A stretch of 64,000 bases of DNA from Stieleria neptunia (lineage in GTDB: Bacteria; Planctomycetota; Planctomycetia; Pirellulales; Pirellulaceae): the NCBI RefSeq assembly GCF_007754155.1, contig NZ_CP037423.1, positions 1,860,001-1,924,000 on the forward strand, written 5' to 3'. Shown in pieces: positions 29,532 through 38,476 of this stretch. A model generated the notes under the pieces. It had not been told where the DNA came from, searched no databases, and saw only the letters and a program-made list of their open reading frames with translations. The number at the start of each line of letters is the position of its first letter. The first letter of the stretch is position 1. The translations under genes and the position numbers were made by a program.

Positions 29532-30857
29532 CTACGCCGCCCGATACAGATCGGCGCGTGTCGGCGGCATGCCCGAAAGCCCCTTGCCGGCCCGTTTGGT
29601 TGCGACGACCTGATAGATCTTGATCGAACCGGCCGAGAAACCGGCTGACCCGCCCGCCATGTAGGCGACCCACAAACGGTACCGTTCGGGGCCGACCAGC
29701 CGGATCGCTTCGTCTCGGTTGGCGGACAGGTTCTTGCACCAATACTTCAGCGTCAACGCGTAGTGCTCGCGCCACGATTCGACGTCGTGGACTTCGAAGC
29801 CGCTGTTCTCCAAGAAATCAGTCGTCATCCCCACCGGAGTCAGTTCGGAGCCGGGGAAGATGTACTTCAAAATGAATTTCCGTTCGGGACGGATTTTGCG
29901 AGCGTCTCGCTTCGATTTTTTTGCCCGCCGTGCGATCGCATGGTTCAGCATGATTCCGCGATCGCGGAGCATCGAATTGATCTTGTCAAAGTAACGCGGG
30001 TAGTTGGCGATCCCGATGTGCTCGGACATTCCGATGCTGGAAATCTTGTCGTACGTTCCTTGGTGATCCGCGTAGTCACAGATCTCAACGCTGACCTGAT
30101 CGCCCAGCCCCAGTTCATCAATCTTGGTTTGGGCATAGTCGTGCTGTTCTTGCGATAACGTGATTCCATGTGCTTTCACGCCGTAGTGCTGTGCGGCGTA
30201 CCGAATCAGCCCGCCCCAGCCACAGCCGATATCCAGCATCCGCTCGCCGGGCTTGAGCCGCAACTTGCGACAGATCATGTCCATCTTGTCGCGTTGGGCT
30301 TGATCCAACGAATTGTCCCAGTCTTTGAAATAGGCGCAGGTGTACTGCATCTCGCTGCCCAGGAACAGCTTGTAAAACGCGTTGCCGACGTCGTAGTGGA
30401 ATCGAATGTAGTCGGTGTTGTCGCGGCGTGATTCGTTGCGGCCGACGCCGTCGTCAGCGAATTGATGACTCAAATCGCCCGCATCGGTTTTGGCGAACAG
30501 AAATGGCAAGGTCTTCTTGACCAGCATCGTCTTGGAGATCGTCTTCAAACGCCGGCGGTTGGCCTTTTCGGTCTTCAACGCCTCGGTGAATTCCATCAAG
30601 TCACCGCCCTCGAACGCGATGTGACCGGTCGCGTACAGACGGACCAGTGTTTCCAAGGACGGCCGCCGCAGCAACGACCCGACAACGCCCGGACCGGACA
30701 GGGCGATCGTGTATCGGCCGTCCACGTCGCGGCCGATCGGAACCACGTCGCCGTTCCAAAGCCGCACCGAGACGTTCAGGTCCAACGGGTCGGCGATCGC
30801 CCCTAGCACGTCTTTGATCGATCGCAGTTGCGTTTGAGCCGAAAAGGGAAGTCCCAT
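29532..30857 (-). CDS. Cyclopropane-fatty-acyl-phospholipid synthase-like methyltransferase
   Basis: The 441-residue protein belongs to the CFA synthase / mycolic acid cyclopropane synthase family, which uses S-adenosylmethionine to methylenate or methylate double bonds of membrane phospholipid acyl chains. Seen in the sequence: the lipid-binding N-terminal part, HYDVGNAFYKLFL (154-166), the SAM-binding motif MLDIGCGWGGL (207-217), GITLSQEQHDYA (231-242) and the conserved SIGMSEHIG segment. The C-terminal part has KYIFPGSELTP. ATG 30857 is preferred because GGAG lies nine bases upstream; an alternative ATG at 30932 would add 25 residues. The family members differ in product (cyclopropane, methyl-branched), so specificity is open. 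The gene reads away from the BlaI/M56 pair. Confidence 0.92.
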   Translation of the reverse strand: MGLPFSAQTQLRSIKDVLGAIADPLDLNVSVRLWNGDVVPIGRDVDGRYTIALSGPGVVGSLLRRPSLETLVRLYATGHIAFEGGDLMEFTEALKTEKANRRRLKTISKTMLVKKTLPFLFAKTDAGDLSHQFADDGVGRNESRRDNTDYIRFHYDVGNAFYKLFLGSEMQYTCAYFKDWDNSLDQAQRDKMDMICRKLRLKPGERMLDIGCGWGGLIRYAAQHYGVKAHGITLSQEQHDYAQTKIDELGLGDQVSVEICDYADHQGTYDKISSIGMSEHIGIANYPRYFDKINSMLRDRGIMLNHAIARRAKKSKRDARKIRPERKFILKYIFPGSELTPVGMTTDFLENSGFEVHDVESWREHYALTLKYWCKNLSANRDEAIRLVGPERYRLWVAYMAGGSAGFSAGSIKIYQVVATKRAGKGLSGMPPTRADLYRAA

Positions 30858-30982
30858 CCTTGCAGTCTCCAGCGGGGTGACGGTCGATGCGGTCTCCCCC
30901 GAGACGTCCAATCGGACCTGGCGGGGCGGCATCACCTGCCGACGGTAGCAGAACACTCCGCCTCCGCCGAGTTCAATTTTTT

Positions 30983-31106
30983 CGCTGTGAAGCAATTTTA
31001 GCGGTAGGGCGCGAGCCCTCCGGTGTTTTGGCAAAGAGGAAGAACCGGAGGGCTCGCGCCCTGCCGCTAAAACCTTAAGAAACCCGGGGGGGAATGCTTC
31101 ACAGCG
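30983..31106. repeat. 124-bp fold-back element containing two dispersed repeat copies
   Basis: An outer 12-bp inverted repeat (CGCTGTGAAGCA 30983-30994; TGCTTCACAGCG 31095-31106) encloses two copies of the CCGGAGGGCTCGCG repeat facing each other (30999-31023 inverted, 31045-31071 direct), separated by 21 bases. The whole would form a long cruciform or hairpin. The other copies of the repeat (769, 9886, 22926) are single, so this may be the complete form of which they are halves. Confidence 0.8.
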
Positions 31107-31254
31107 TTGTCCAGCAGGCCACACCCGAAGCGATTCAGGCGGTATTTGAAATCCCCGGCGGCAAACGCGGTCGTCGCCGGCAAGGCGGCTTAGCCTGTCA
31201 AAAACATTTCCAGGACTACACAACCAAGACGTTGCTGCGAAACTTTTTGCATTT

Positions 31255-31286
31255 TCGTTGACTTCGACAACGACGCCCCATACCAT
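31255..31286 (+). promoter_or_regulatory. Candidate promoter and operator of the blaI-M56 operon
   Basis: A -35-like TTGACT (31258-31263) and -10-like TACCAT (31281-31286) are 17 bp apart and 38 bp upstream of the BlaI start. The -35 box lies in a dyad TCGTTG-ACTTCGA-CAACGA (31255-31273). BlaI repressors bind such short dyads over their own promoters; that this dyad is the operator is inference. Confidence 0.4.
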
Positions 31287-31323
31287 CATCTAAAGAATTA
31301 AACGATTGTTAGGGGAGAGACCG

Positions 31324-31722
31324 ATGGCACGGCCAGAGTCGGAGTATCCGACGCAGCTTGAACTCGAGATCTTGAAGGTGCTCTGGGACGCATCTCCGCT
31401 TCCTGTGCGTGAAGTCCGCGCCCGATTGGAAGCCGGCGCGGGCCGCACGCTGGCCCACAGCAGCGTGATCACGATGCTGAACATCATGCATCGCAAAGGC
31501 TTTCTGAGACGTCAAAAGGCCGGCAAAGCATTTCTGTTTTCGCCAAAAGTCGAGAAAGAGCATGTCAGCGGAGGCATGGTTTCGGACCTGCTTTCGCGTC
31601 TATTCGAAGGTTCGCCGACCGCCATGGTTTTGAACCTGCTCGAGACCGGTGACATCGATGCCGATGAGCTGGATGAAATCCGACGCTTGGTCAACCGCAA
31701 ACGCAAGGAGCGGAATCAATGA
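31324..31722 (+). CDS. BlaI/MecI/CopY-family transcriptional repressor
   Basis: The 132-residue winged-helix protein reads TQLELEILKVLWDASPLPVREVRARL (residues about 9-34), then a recognition helix region (LAHSSVITMLNIMHRKGFLRR) and the wing (AGKAFLFSP), followed by a dimerisation part (VSDLLSRLFEGSPTAMVLNLLE). In this family a dimer blocks its own operon and is removed by proteolysis triggered through a BlaR1-type membrane peptidase; such a peptidase is encoded right after it, with the stop and start codons overlapping (ATGA). ATG 31324 is chosen because AGGGGAG lies just upstream. Confidence 0.95.
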   Translation: MARPESEYPTQLELEILKVLWDASPLPVREVRARLEAGAGRTLAHSSVITMLNIMHRKGFLRRQKAGKAFLFSPKVEKEHVSGGMVSDLLSRLFEGSPTAMVLNLLETGDIDADELDEIRRLVNRKRKERNQ

Positions 31723-34700
31723 ACGCTTGGGACGTCTTGTCGGCAGAATTAAGTTGGCAAATCTGCGCGACACTTCTTCATTCGCTGTGGCAAATCACAT
31801 TGATCGCTTTCTTCGTCTGGCTGATTTGTCGATGGGAGCGGGCAACGGTCGAACAGAAGTATCTGGTCCATGTTGCCGGGTTGTTGTTGAGCATTGCCGT
31901 GGTGCCGTTGACATTTGTTCTGGTCGCACACGACCGTCCCACGGAAGAATCGATCTCCCGTGCGGCCTACGCGTCCACGATCGGCGGAGGTGCGATCGTC
32001 CAATCTGTCCAGTCGCCTGATCATACGTCTGTGCCGCAGACCACCAACGTGCCGTCAAACGACCCTCTCATTGCTCACGTCGAATCCACAGCGATGAATG
32101 GACCGGATCCATCCGTCGATGCCGCGATCAACGACCGAGGTATCAGCACGACAAAGGTGGGGCATGTATGGCTAGGCGTTGGTTCATGGATTGCCGGGCT
32201 GTATTTGCTCGGTGTATTGCTGATGCTGGCCCGACTCGGATGGGACGTGATCCGCACCGAACAGATACGCCTGCGAAGTCGTGCGGTGACCGGCGGGCCT
32301 TTATTGACGGCGATCTGTCATCTGGCCGATCGATGGTCGCTCTCCGTGTTGCCCGGACTCGCGACGGCCGAGCAAATTGTCGTTCCCCAGGTGCTGGGTT
32401 TGTTAAAACCCACCATCTTGATGCCTGCGTCTGCCATGACAGGGCTTTCAACGGAACAGCTTGAAATGATCTTGGCGCACGAGCTTGCCCATGTGCGGCG
32501 GCAAGATATGTGGATCAATTTGCTGCAGCGACTCGCCGAGTCGATTCTCTTTTTTAGTCCGCCGCTGTGGATGATCAGTCGTCGAATCAGCGTGTTGCGT
32601 GAGCACTGTTGCGATGAAATCGCCTGCCAGGTTGCCGGCGAGATCGCCCCGGATGGTGACAGCGATTCACGCTATTGTTATGCGCAAGCACTTTTACTGG
32701 TGGCCGAGGCATCGTGTCCAAATCAATCGACGAACCTGGCCACCGTGGCCGCCGACGGACACACGCCCTCGGAGCTTCGTCGACGGATCGCGCGTTTGCT
32801 GGGCCAGCCGATTCGTGAACCGTTGCAAGTTCCGCGCCGTGCAATCGCCATGGCCATCCTGCTCGTGCCACTTGCGTGGGCTTCGGTAACGTGGCAAGCC
32901 AATGCGCAGCGGGCGACGCAGGAATCGGAACCGGCCAGCGGTGTCGCTGCCGTGGAAAACAAAACCACCGATGCCGACCGCGCCGTGGCCGAAGCACGAA
33001 TCCGAACGTTCGGATTGCAAAACGCCAATCGGATCGCGCTGCGACAATCCGTTCGCCAAATCAACGTCCCCGGAATGCAGTCGTACGCCAAGAGAGACCT
33101 GGCGAGCTTGTGGAAAGCTCGGGGCAGCCGGTTGACCGATCCGCAATTGAACAAGAATCGTACCGAATCACGTATTGGCTGGGAGGGCGAGCGGCTGCTG
33201 CTGAGTCAGCTCAGCGTGTTCCAGCCCAATCAGTCTTGGCGTCAATCGCACTACTGGGACGGCCAAAACGGCTGGATCGGTGAGATCCAGTCCACGCAGG
33301 AAAAGAAAACGAAGAACGTTTACCGCTACGCCTCCCTCGAACGACTCACCGAACACATCCATCCGTTCAGCTACCCACACTGGGCGGCCGCCGGAGATCG
33401 TCTGCCCTGGCCCGGACCAACCGTCTTGATCGCCGAGCACAGTGTCGCGCCACAACAAACGCATTACCGCCACTCGGGGACCGAGACAATTGATGGCGAG
33501 GTTTGCGACGTCTACACGGGCCCCGAACGGAGCGAACAGATCTGGATCGGAACGACGACCAAGCTTGTCAAAGCAGTCAGTCGCCACTATTTGTCGGGGA
33601 TTTCCCCCGAGCAACAATGGAAAATCGCTTCCGAAGCGGCCGGCAAACCGATCGCAAATCGACAGCAGTACGACCGCTATCGCCAGACATTGTCACCCGA
33701 GGAACAAATCGCACTGCAGGCACGTTGGTCTGCCGCTGCCTGGGATCAGACTCATCCCGGTAACCTCACCGTCTTTTCGGACTATCAAGAAATCGCACCG
33801 GGTGTCCGCTGGCCCATGCAGGCCGATCGTGTCGTCGTGCATCCCAGTGGCCAAGCAAAAGACACGTTCAAGTACTATCTGTCAAAGATCGAAGTCGAGT
33901 TGATCGGTGATTTCGACATGCAAGAGTTCGCTGCCGATGCCTTGCCGGATCCAGGCGTCAAGGTTACCGACCGAACCGGAGAATCATGGTTCGAGTACGT
34001 TTGGTCGGATCAACTGACGCAAGCGGACATCGAAGAAAAACGCCGACAGGTATCCGCCAAAGAATCTGCCGAAGCCGAACGGAAACGCCGAACCAACGCC
34101 ACGCCGATCAAGACGGTCGACGATGCGATCGGAATTCTCACCGAAGGCCCCCGAGTCGAGCCGACGATGGTGTGGGCACGGGCCATCAAGTTCTTGACCG
34201 AGCATCCTGAGACAGCGTTGCCGGCGCTGATCAAAACGATCGACAATGAGCAGCGTGATCATCCCATCAGCAAGTTGGCCTTTGCGCTACGAGCGATCGG
34301 TGATGCTCGCGCCGTTCCGGCTTTGATCCGGGCCCTCCCACGCACCCTCCTGCCCGGTCGAAGCGACTTCGGTCTATTGCTCGAAGAGGACGTCGAGCTT
34401 CGGCGGTTCATGCAACAACATGATCTCGGTAAAGGCAGCGTTGGGACAACGTTTGATTACGGCAGGGCCTTTCGAGAAGTGACCGGCGCATTGCGCAGGC
34501 TTACCAATCAACAATTCAATGAAATGGAACTGAATTGGATCCGGTTGAAAGGATCGAAAACGCAACGGGATGCCGCACAACAACAGTTCGATCGGGTTGC
34601 CAGACGGTGGGCGGATTGGTGGGAAGCCAACTGGCGTGATCACGTCGACGACCCGGTCTATTCGGATGTGAATCTAAAACCGTCGTCTGATGCTGACGTG

Positions 34701-35324
34701 GCACCGACTGGAGCCCGCCAACCGCTTGCCGGTCCGAGTGTCGAAATCATCAGTGGCGGTTCCGGTGGCATCATTCAATCGGTACACGACACCGGGAAAA
34801 AATGTTTCTTCGACCTCGACACCGGACGCCAGGCAGACTGGCCGAACGAACTGCCCCCGCTCGGAAAGACCCAATTGGATTCCACCGAATTCCGCGACTG
34901 GGCACGTCGTGAAGGGTTTGATGTGGCGGGCATCACCTACACGCCCGATGGTGGTACCGAACCGCTGTATTGCTTGATGCCACTGGGATTGAGTGTTTGG
35001 AAGATCAGCGAAGAAGACCACCGAAACCTGCCGGCGATGGCCCTTGGCCAACAACCCTACCCGCTGTCCAACCCGGTCGAGTTGCTTGTCCCGCGCCGCA
35101 CCGTCCCTAAACCGAGAGACGCTCAACACAGCGGTGATTCATTTTTATTCGTGACACGCGAGGGAACCACCGGCATCATACGGTTGACCGCACAAGTCAC
35201 CAAGACCGAGGATCGAAGCGGCTACGCGTCGAGCGAAGAGTTTTTGTTTGAGAATTCCGGGTTCTATCGCGGTGTGAAGTACGCCTACGAAACCTTCTCC
35301 GAAACGTCCGGCGAGCAACCGTGA
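31719..35324 (+). CDS. M56 (BlaR1-like) membrane metallopeptidase with large C-terminal sensor region
   Basis: The 1201-residue membrane protein has hydrophobic segments near 14-38, 48-70, 149-172, 265-285 and 376-396. Between the third and fourth lies the gluzincin motif HELAHVRRQD (His254, Glu255, His258), and EHCCDE near 295 supplies the third ligand, as in BlaR1/MecR1. After the last membrane helix there are about 800 exported residues. They are not a penicillin-binding domain: they contain a region rich in Trp/Tyr and Arg (400-720), a HEAT-like stretch (about 795-875, AIRALPRTLLPG-type repeats: PALIKTIDNE, RAVPALIRALP), and a final domain of about 150 residues (1050-1200). Such proteins are common in planctomycetes and their stimulus is unknown. 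It is translated together with the BlaI repressor (4-bp overlap), so cleavage of BlaI after sensing is the likely mechanism. Confidence 0.92.
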   Translation: MNAWDVLSAELSWQICATLLHSLWQITLIAFFVWLICRWERATVEQKYLVHVAGLLLSIAVVPLTFVLVAHDRPTEESISRAAYASTIGGGAIVQSVQSPDHTSVPQTTNVPSNDPLIAHVESTAMNGPDPSVDAAINDRGISTTKVGHVWLGVGSWIAGLYLLGVLLMLARLGWDVIRTEQIRLRSRAVTGGPLLTAICHLADRWSLSVLPGLATAEQIVVPQVLGLLKPTILMPASAMTGLSTEQLEMILAHELAHVRRQDMWINLLQRLAESILFFSPPLWMISRRISVLREHCCDEIACQVAGEIAPDGDSDSRYCYAQALLLVAEASCPNQSTNLATVAADGHTPSELRRRIARLLGQPIREPLQVPRRAIAMAILLVPLAWASVTWQANAQRATQESEPASGVAAVENKTTDADRAVAEARIRTFGLQNANRIALRQSVRQINVPGMQSYAKRDLASLWKARGSRLTDPQLNKNRTESRIGWEGERLLLSQLSVFQPNQSWRQSHYWDGQNGWIGEIQSTQEKKTKNVYRYASLERLTEHIHPFSYPHWAAAGDRLPWPGPTVLIAEHSVAPQQTHYRHSGTETIDGEVCDVYTGPERSEQIWIGTTTKLVKAVSRHYLSGISPEQQWKIASEAAGKPIANRQQYDRYRQTLSPEEQIALQARWSAAAWDQTHPGNLTVFSDYQEIAPGVRWPMQADRVVVHPSGQAKDTFKYYLSKIEVELIGDFDMQEFAADALPDPGVKVTDRTGESWFEYVWSDQLTQADIEEKRRQVSAKESAEAERKRRTNATPIKTVDDAIGILTEGPRVEPTMVWARAIKFLTEHPETALPALIKTIDNEQRDHPISKLAFALRAIGDARAVPALIRALPRTLLPGRSDFGLLLEEDVELRRFMQQHDLGKGSVGTTFDYGRAFREVTGALRRLTNQQFNEMELNWIRLKGSKTQRDAAQQQFDRVARRWADWWEANWRDHVDDPVYSDVNLKPSSDADVAPTGARQPLAGPSVEIISGGSGGIIQSVHDTGKKCFFDLDTGRQADWPNELPPLGKTQLDSTEFRDWARREGFDVAGITYTPDGGTEPLYCLMPLGLSVWKISEEDHRNLPAMALGQQPYPLSNPVELLVPRRTVPKPRDAQHSGDSFLFVTREGTTGIIRLTAQVTKTEDRSGYASSEEFLFENSGFYRGVKYAYETFSETSGEQP

Positions 35325-35403
35325 ATCCGTCCGACGTCGAGCTCGAAAACCTATCATTCTGCCCCGAATCATTCTGCCATCCGGCTCGTCTCGTCCCGCG
35401 AAC

Positions 35404-36819
35404 CTACCGTGTTTGCGATTTGACGTAGCTGGCCAGTGCGGACAGGTTCTGGCTGAAGACGGCACTGGACAGGTACGGCGTTCCGATCGGCATCTTCGCC
35501 TGTCCCACCAAACGCTGACCATCGAAGGTCACCACCCAGCGTCGCTGACCGTCGAGCGCCCCGATGATCTGCTGAGCTTGCTTCGCCAAGTCCCGTTGGG
35601 AGACTTCCGGTTCCGGCGATAATCCGCCGCGGACGCGTTTGTATTGTTCTCGGAGTCCGGCCAATTGCGATTCGGTCTTCCAGCCGTAGTGACTGGGAAG
35701 ATTGGAATCATCGTAGGTCAATTCATACACGTCGCCGCGCCGCTGCATGTACAGGGGACGGTTCGTCCGCAATTCGTAGTAGCGTGCGAGTCGGCCGTCG
35801 GGAAGTCGCGATTGACGCAGCCAGCTCGCCGCGGCCGGGATCGGTTCAAGGTACTTGTCGTCACCGGTGACGTGGGAGATCCGCATCAGCGTTTGCAGCA
35901 CCTCTTGGGTCTCGTCGCCGGACACGCCGGGCGGTTCGAACTTGCGTGCCCAGATCGGCTGCATGTCGTAGTTGTATTGTTGTGCCCAGCCGGGTTGCGG
36001 CATCGGCATTTGGGCGAGGACCAGGAAGTCACCGAGTTTTTTCAGAGCGTCCAGGTAGCGGTCGTCGCGGTAAACTCGGTGGGCGTCGATCAACAGATCC
36101 GCGACGTACCCGGTCACGTTGTCATTGAGCGTGTACATGTCCCAGTAGTTCTTGATCCGGCCTTCGGTCCGCCAATCGTAATCGGGATAGTTTGCCGGCT
36201 TGATCGGTTGGTCGCTGACCGGTCCCGTCCAGACCTGGGGGAATCCGCCGTTGGGGAATTGCGCCGCCAGCAGCGCGTCGAGTCCCGTGATCGCGGAATC
36301 GTGAATCTCCGCGTTGCGAAAACCACTTGCGAGGTCTGCGAGTACGAGGAAGCGAAGCGCCGATTGCGTTTGTCCGTCGTCCAGCGACGAGTGGTTCTTC
36401 CCCCGGCCCTTGCCGTTGCGATAGTCCGCCTGACGTTCGCCTTTTGGGTTCAAGTCGACACAGTTCGTCCAGCCGCCGGAGCTGAGTTGACCGTAGACGA
36501 CTGCGCCGGCCGCAGCGGTCGCGGCATCCAGATAGAACGGGTCGCCGGTCGCATCGTAGGCCTCCAGCAGCGCCATCCCCACTGTCGGTGTTCCCGGCGG
36601 CTGGATCCAGATCTGATCGGTGGTCGCCACGCCCTCGCCCCATCGCTGTTTCAAATCGAGCGAGTAGTGATACACATAGCCTCCGTGCGTCGCGACGTTC
36701 TCGACGTAATAGCCAGCGGCTTCACGCATCGCTGTGACGGCCTGCGATTTTAAATCGGACTGCGCCGACGCGGGAACCGCCAAAACGAGAACCAGCAGGC
36801 AAATCAGTTGCGTTCGCAT
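35404..36819 (-). CDS. Exported PL10-family-like pectate lyase
   Basis: The 471-residue protein has a signal peptide (MRTQLICLLVLVLAVPASAQ, cleavage after Ala19). The mature part is an alpha/alpha-barrel-type sequence with repeated helical pairs and motifs shared with PL10 pectic acid lyases: SLDDGQTQSALRFL (145-158), FPNGGFPQVWTGP (188-200) and YTLNDNVTGYV (229-239). PL10 enzymes cleave polygalacturonate by beta-elimination, usually outside the cell. ATG 36819 gives the full signal peptide. It is convergent with the M56 gene (79 bp apart), so the two are not co-transcribed. Planctomycetes carry many relatives of uncertain substrate; other uronic-acid polymers are possible. Confidence 0.85.
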   Translation of the reverse strand: MRTQLICLLVLVLAVPASAQSDLKSQAVTAMREAAGYYVENVATHGGYVYHYSLDLKQRWGEGVATTDQIWIQPPGTPTVGMALLEAYDATGDPFYLDAATAAAGAVVYGQLSSGGWTNCVDLNPKGERQADYRNGKGRGKNHSSLDDGQTQSALRFLVLADLASGFRNAEIHDSAITGLDALLAAQFPNGGFPQVWTGPVSDQPIKPANYPDYDWRTEGRIKNYWDMYTLNDNVTGYVADLLIDAHRVYRDDRYLDALKKLGDFLVLAQMPMPQPGWAQQYNYDMQPIWARKFEPPGVSGDETQEVLQTLMRISHVTGDDKYLEPIPAAASWLRQSRLPDGRLARYYELRTNRPLYMQRRGDVYELTYDDSNLPSHYGWKTESQLAGLREQYKRVRGGLSPEPEVSQRDLAKQAQQIIGALDGQRRWVVTFDGQRLVGQAKMPIGTPYLSSAVFSQNLSALASYVKSQTR

Positions 36820-36875
36820 GTCAGCAGGAAAGTTGCGGTGTAATCGTGTGAGCCGTACGCGCCGGCGACGACAAA

Positions 36876-36932
36876 GTACGACGGCCTTTCCAGGCCGTCG
36901 AAATCAGCGACAGCCTGGAAAGGCTGTCGTAC
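36876..36932. repeat. 19-bp inverted repeat
   Basis: GTACGACGGCCTTTCCAGG (36876-36894) pairs with CCTGGAAAGGCTGTCGTAC (36914-36932), with one G-T pair and a 19-base spacer that continues the palindrome. It lies in the 151-bp gap before the pectate lyase gene. Pieces of the same sequence (GGCC...GTCGTAC) occur inside the elements at 6451-6606 and 42962-43147. Confidence 0.8.
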
Positions 36933-36970
36933 ATTAGCCTTCAAAACCCCTGATGACGTGCTTTGAACGC

Positions 36971-38470
36971 TTACGCCAACAGCCCCGTGATCACCCGTCC
37001 GCCTTGATTGTCCAGCAATGACAGGGATCGGTTGTTGGAATCATAGTGAAATCGTTCGGCGTCGAGCCCGAACAGGTGCAACAAGGTGGCATGGTAATCG
37101 AAGTGGTTGACCACGTCCTCGACCGCCTTGTGTCCCAGTTCGTCCGTTGCGCCGTAAACGTGGCCGCGCCGGAAACCGCCTCCGGCGACCCACATACTGA
37201 AGCCATACGTATTGTGATCGCGACCGACTCGCGAGGGACCGGAATTGTTTTCAATGACGGGCAAGCGGCCCATTTCGCCTCCCCAATGCACGATGGTGGA
37301 ATCGAGCATTCCGCGTTGCTTCAGATCCTTGACGAGCGCGGCCGACGGCACATCGACCTTCTTGCAAGCCGTGGGCAGCTTGCTGACGATGCTGCCATGA
37401 TGATCCCAGCGTTGGTTTTCGGTAAAGATCTGTGCAAAGCGGACGCCCCGCTCGATCAACCGCCGCGCGATCAGACACCTCGCTCCAAACTCCTTCGTCT
37501 CGGGGTTCTCCAACCCATACATGTTTAGCGTCGCTTGCGTCTCGGTACTGAAGTCGACCGCTTCTTTGGCCGCCAGTTGCATGTTCGCCGCCAGTTCGTA
37601 ACTGGCGATCCTCGCTTCGAGATCGTGGTACCCGGCGCGGCGGGCAAGGTGCTCGCGGTTGAGTTCTTCCAGATAGTGGAGCGCTTCTGTTTGTGCGGCA
37701 CCCTTTAAGTACTGGGGCGGATCGAGGTTCAGGATACGCGGGGCTTGCGGGCGGATGACCGTCCCTTGATAGATGGAGGGCAGAAAACCATTGGTCCAAT
37801 TCTCCACCCCCATCACCGGCAACTGGCCTGGATCGATGAGTGCGACGTAGGCGGGCAGGTTTTCGGTTTCGCAGCCCAGCCCATACGTCAGCCAGCTTCC
37901 CACCGTGGGTCGACCGGTCACGATACGTCCGTTCTGCATCGCTTGAATCGACTGGCCGTGGTTGTTGACGCCGGTGTGCATCGACCGGATCAGGGTGATG
38001 TCGTCGACCACTTCGCCCAAGCCGGGCAGCAGCTCCGAGATCTCCATCCCGCAACCACCGTGCTTGTGGAACTTCCACGGCGACGCCATCAGTTTGGAAC
38101 TGGCCTCCGCCGCGTTGTCGTACTTGATGTCGCCCTCGAAATCCTTCCCGTCCATCTTCTGCAGCTCGGGCTTGGGATCAAACAGATCCAGATGGCTGGG
38201 GCCGCCCTGCATCCACAGCGAGATCATCGCCTTGGCGCGGGGCTCGAAATGGGGCGACTTCGGTTTCAGGTCATACGACTTGGGCTCCATTTCCGGGCGG
38301 GCAAACGGGTCGTCTGCCGGCGCCGCAGCGCTGACTCGCTCGTTTTGCAGAAGCGCATTTAACGCGAATCCCATCAAACTCATCGCACCGGTGGCGTTGA
38401 AATGACGTCGCGATGACGCAGTGGTGGAGGCGAAATTTCCCGAACGCCGGGTCGGCTGCTGAGATTTCAT
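36971..38470 (-). CDS. DUF1501 exported protein (set 1)
   Basis: The 499-residue protein has a Tat-type N-terminus (SSRRHFNATGAMSLMGFALN) followed by the DUF1501 domain of the alkaline-phosphatase/sulfatase superfamily: MISLWMQGGPSHLDLFDPKP, RSMHTGVNNHGQSIQAMQNG, GRPTVGSWLTYGLG, HWGGEMGRLPVI and GRDHNTYGFSMWVAGGGF. Function is unknown, but in planctomycetes DUF1501 genes nearly always follow a DUF1549/DUF1553 gene, as here (stop-to-start gap 6 bp), which implies they act together, probably in the periplasm or at the surface and possibly on complex carbohydrates. ATG 38470 supplies the Tat signal. Confidence 0.93.
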   Translation of the reverse strand: MKSQQPTRRSGNFASTTASSRRHFNATGAMSLMGFALNALLQNERVSAAAPADDPFARPEMEPKSYDLKPKSPHFEPRAKAMISLWMQGGPSHLDLFDPKPELQKMDGKDFEGDIKYDNAAEASSKLMASPWKFHKHGGCGMEISELLPGLGEVVDDITLIRSMHTGVNNHGQSIQAMQNGRIVTGRPTVGSWLTYGLGCETENLPAYVALIDPGQLPVMGVENWTNGFLPSIYQGTVIRPQAPRILNLDPPQYLKGAAQTEALHYLEELNREHLARRAGYHDLEARIASYELAANMQLAAKEAVDFSTETQATLNMYGLENPETKEFGARCLIARRLIERGVRFAQIFTENQRWDHHGSIVSKLPTACKKVDVPSAALVKDLKQRGMLDSTIVHWGGEMGRLPVIENNSGPSRVGRDHNTYGFSMWVAGGGFRRGHVYGATDELGHKAVEDVVNHFDYHATLLHLFGLDAERFHYDSNNRSLSLLDNQGGRVITGLLA

Positions 38471-38476
38471 AGCGAT

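Larger units (their letters stand above)
30858..31322. other. Divergent intergenic region with a fold-back element
   Basis: About 466 bp separate the methyltransferase start from the BlaI gene. They contain the fold-back element at 30983-31106 and the promoter/operator candidate at 31255-31286. Nothing recognisable lies between 31107 and 31254. Confidence 0.5.
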
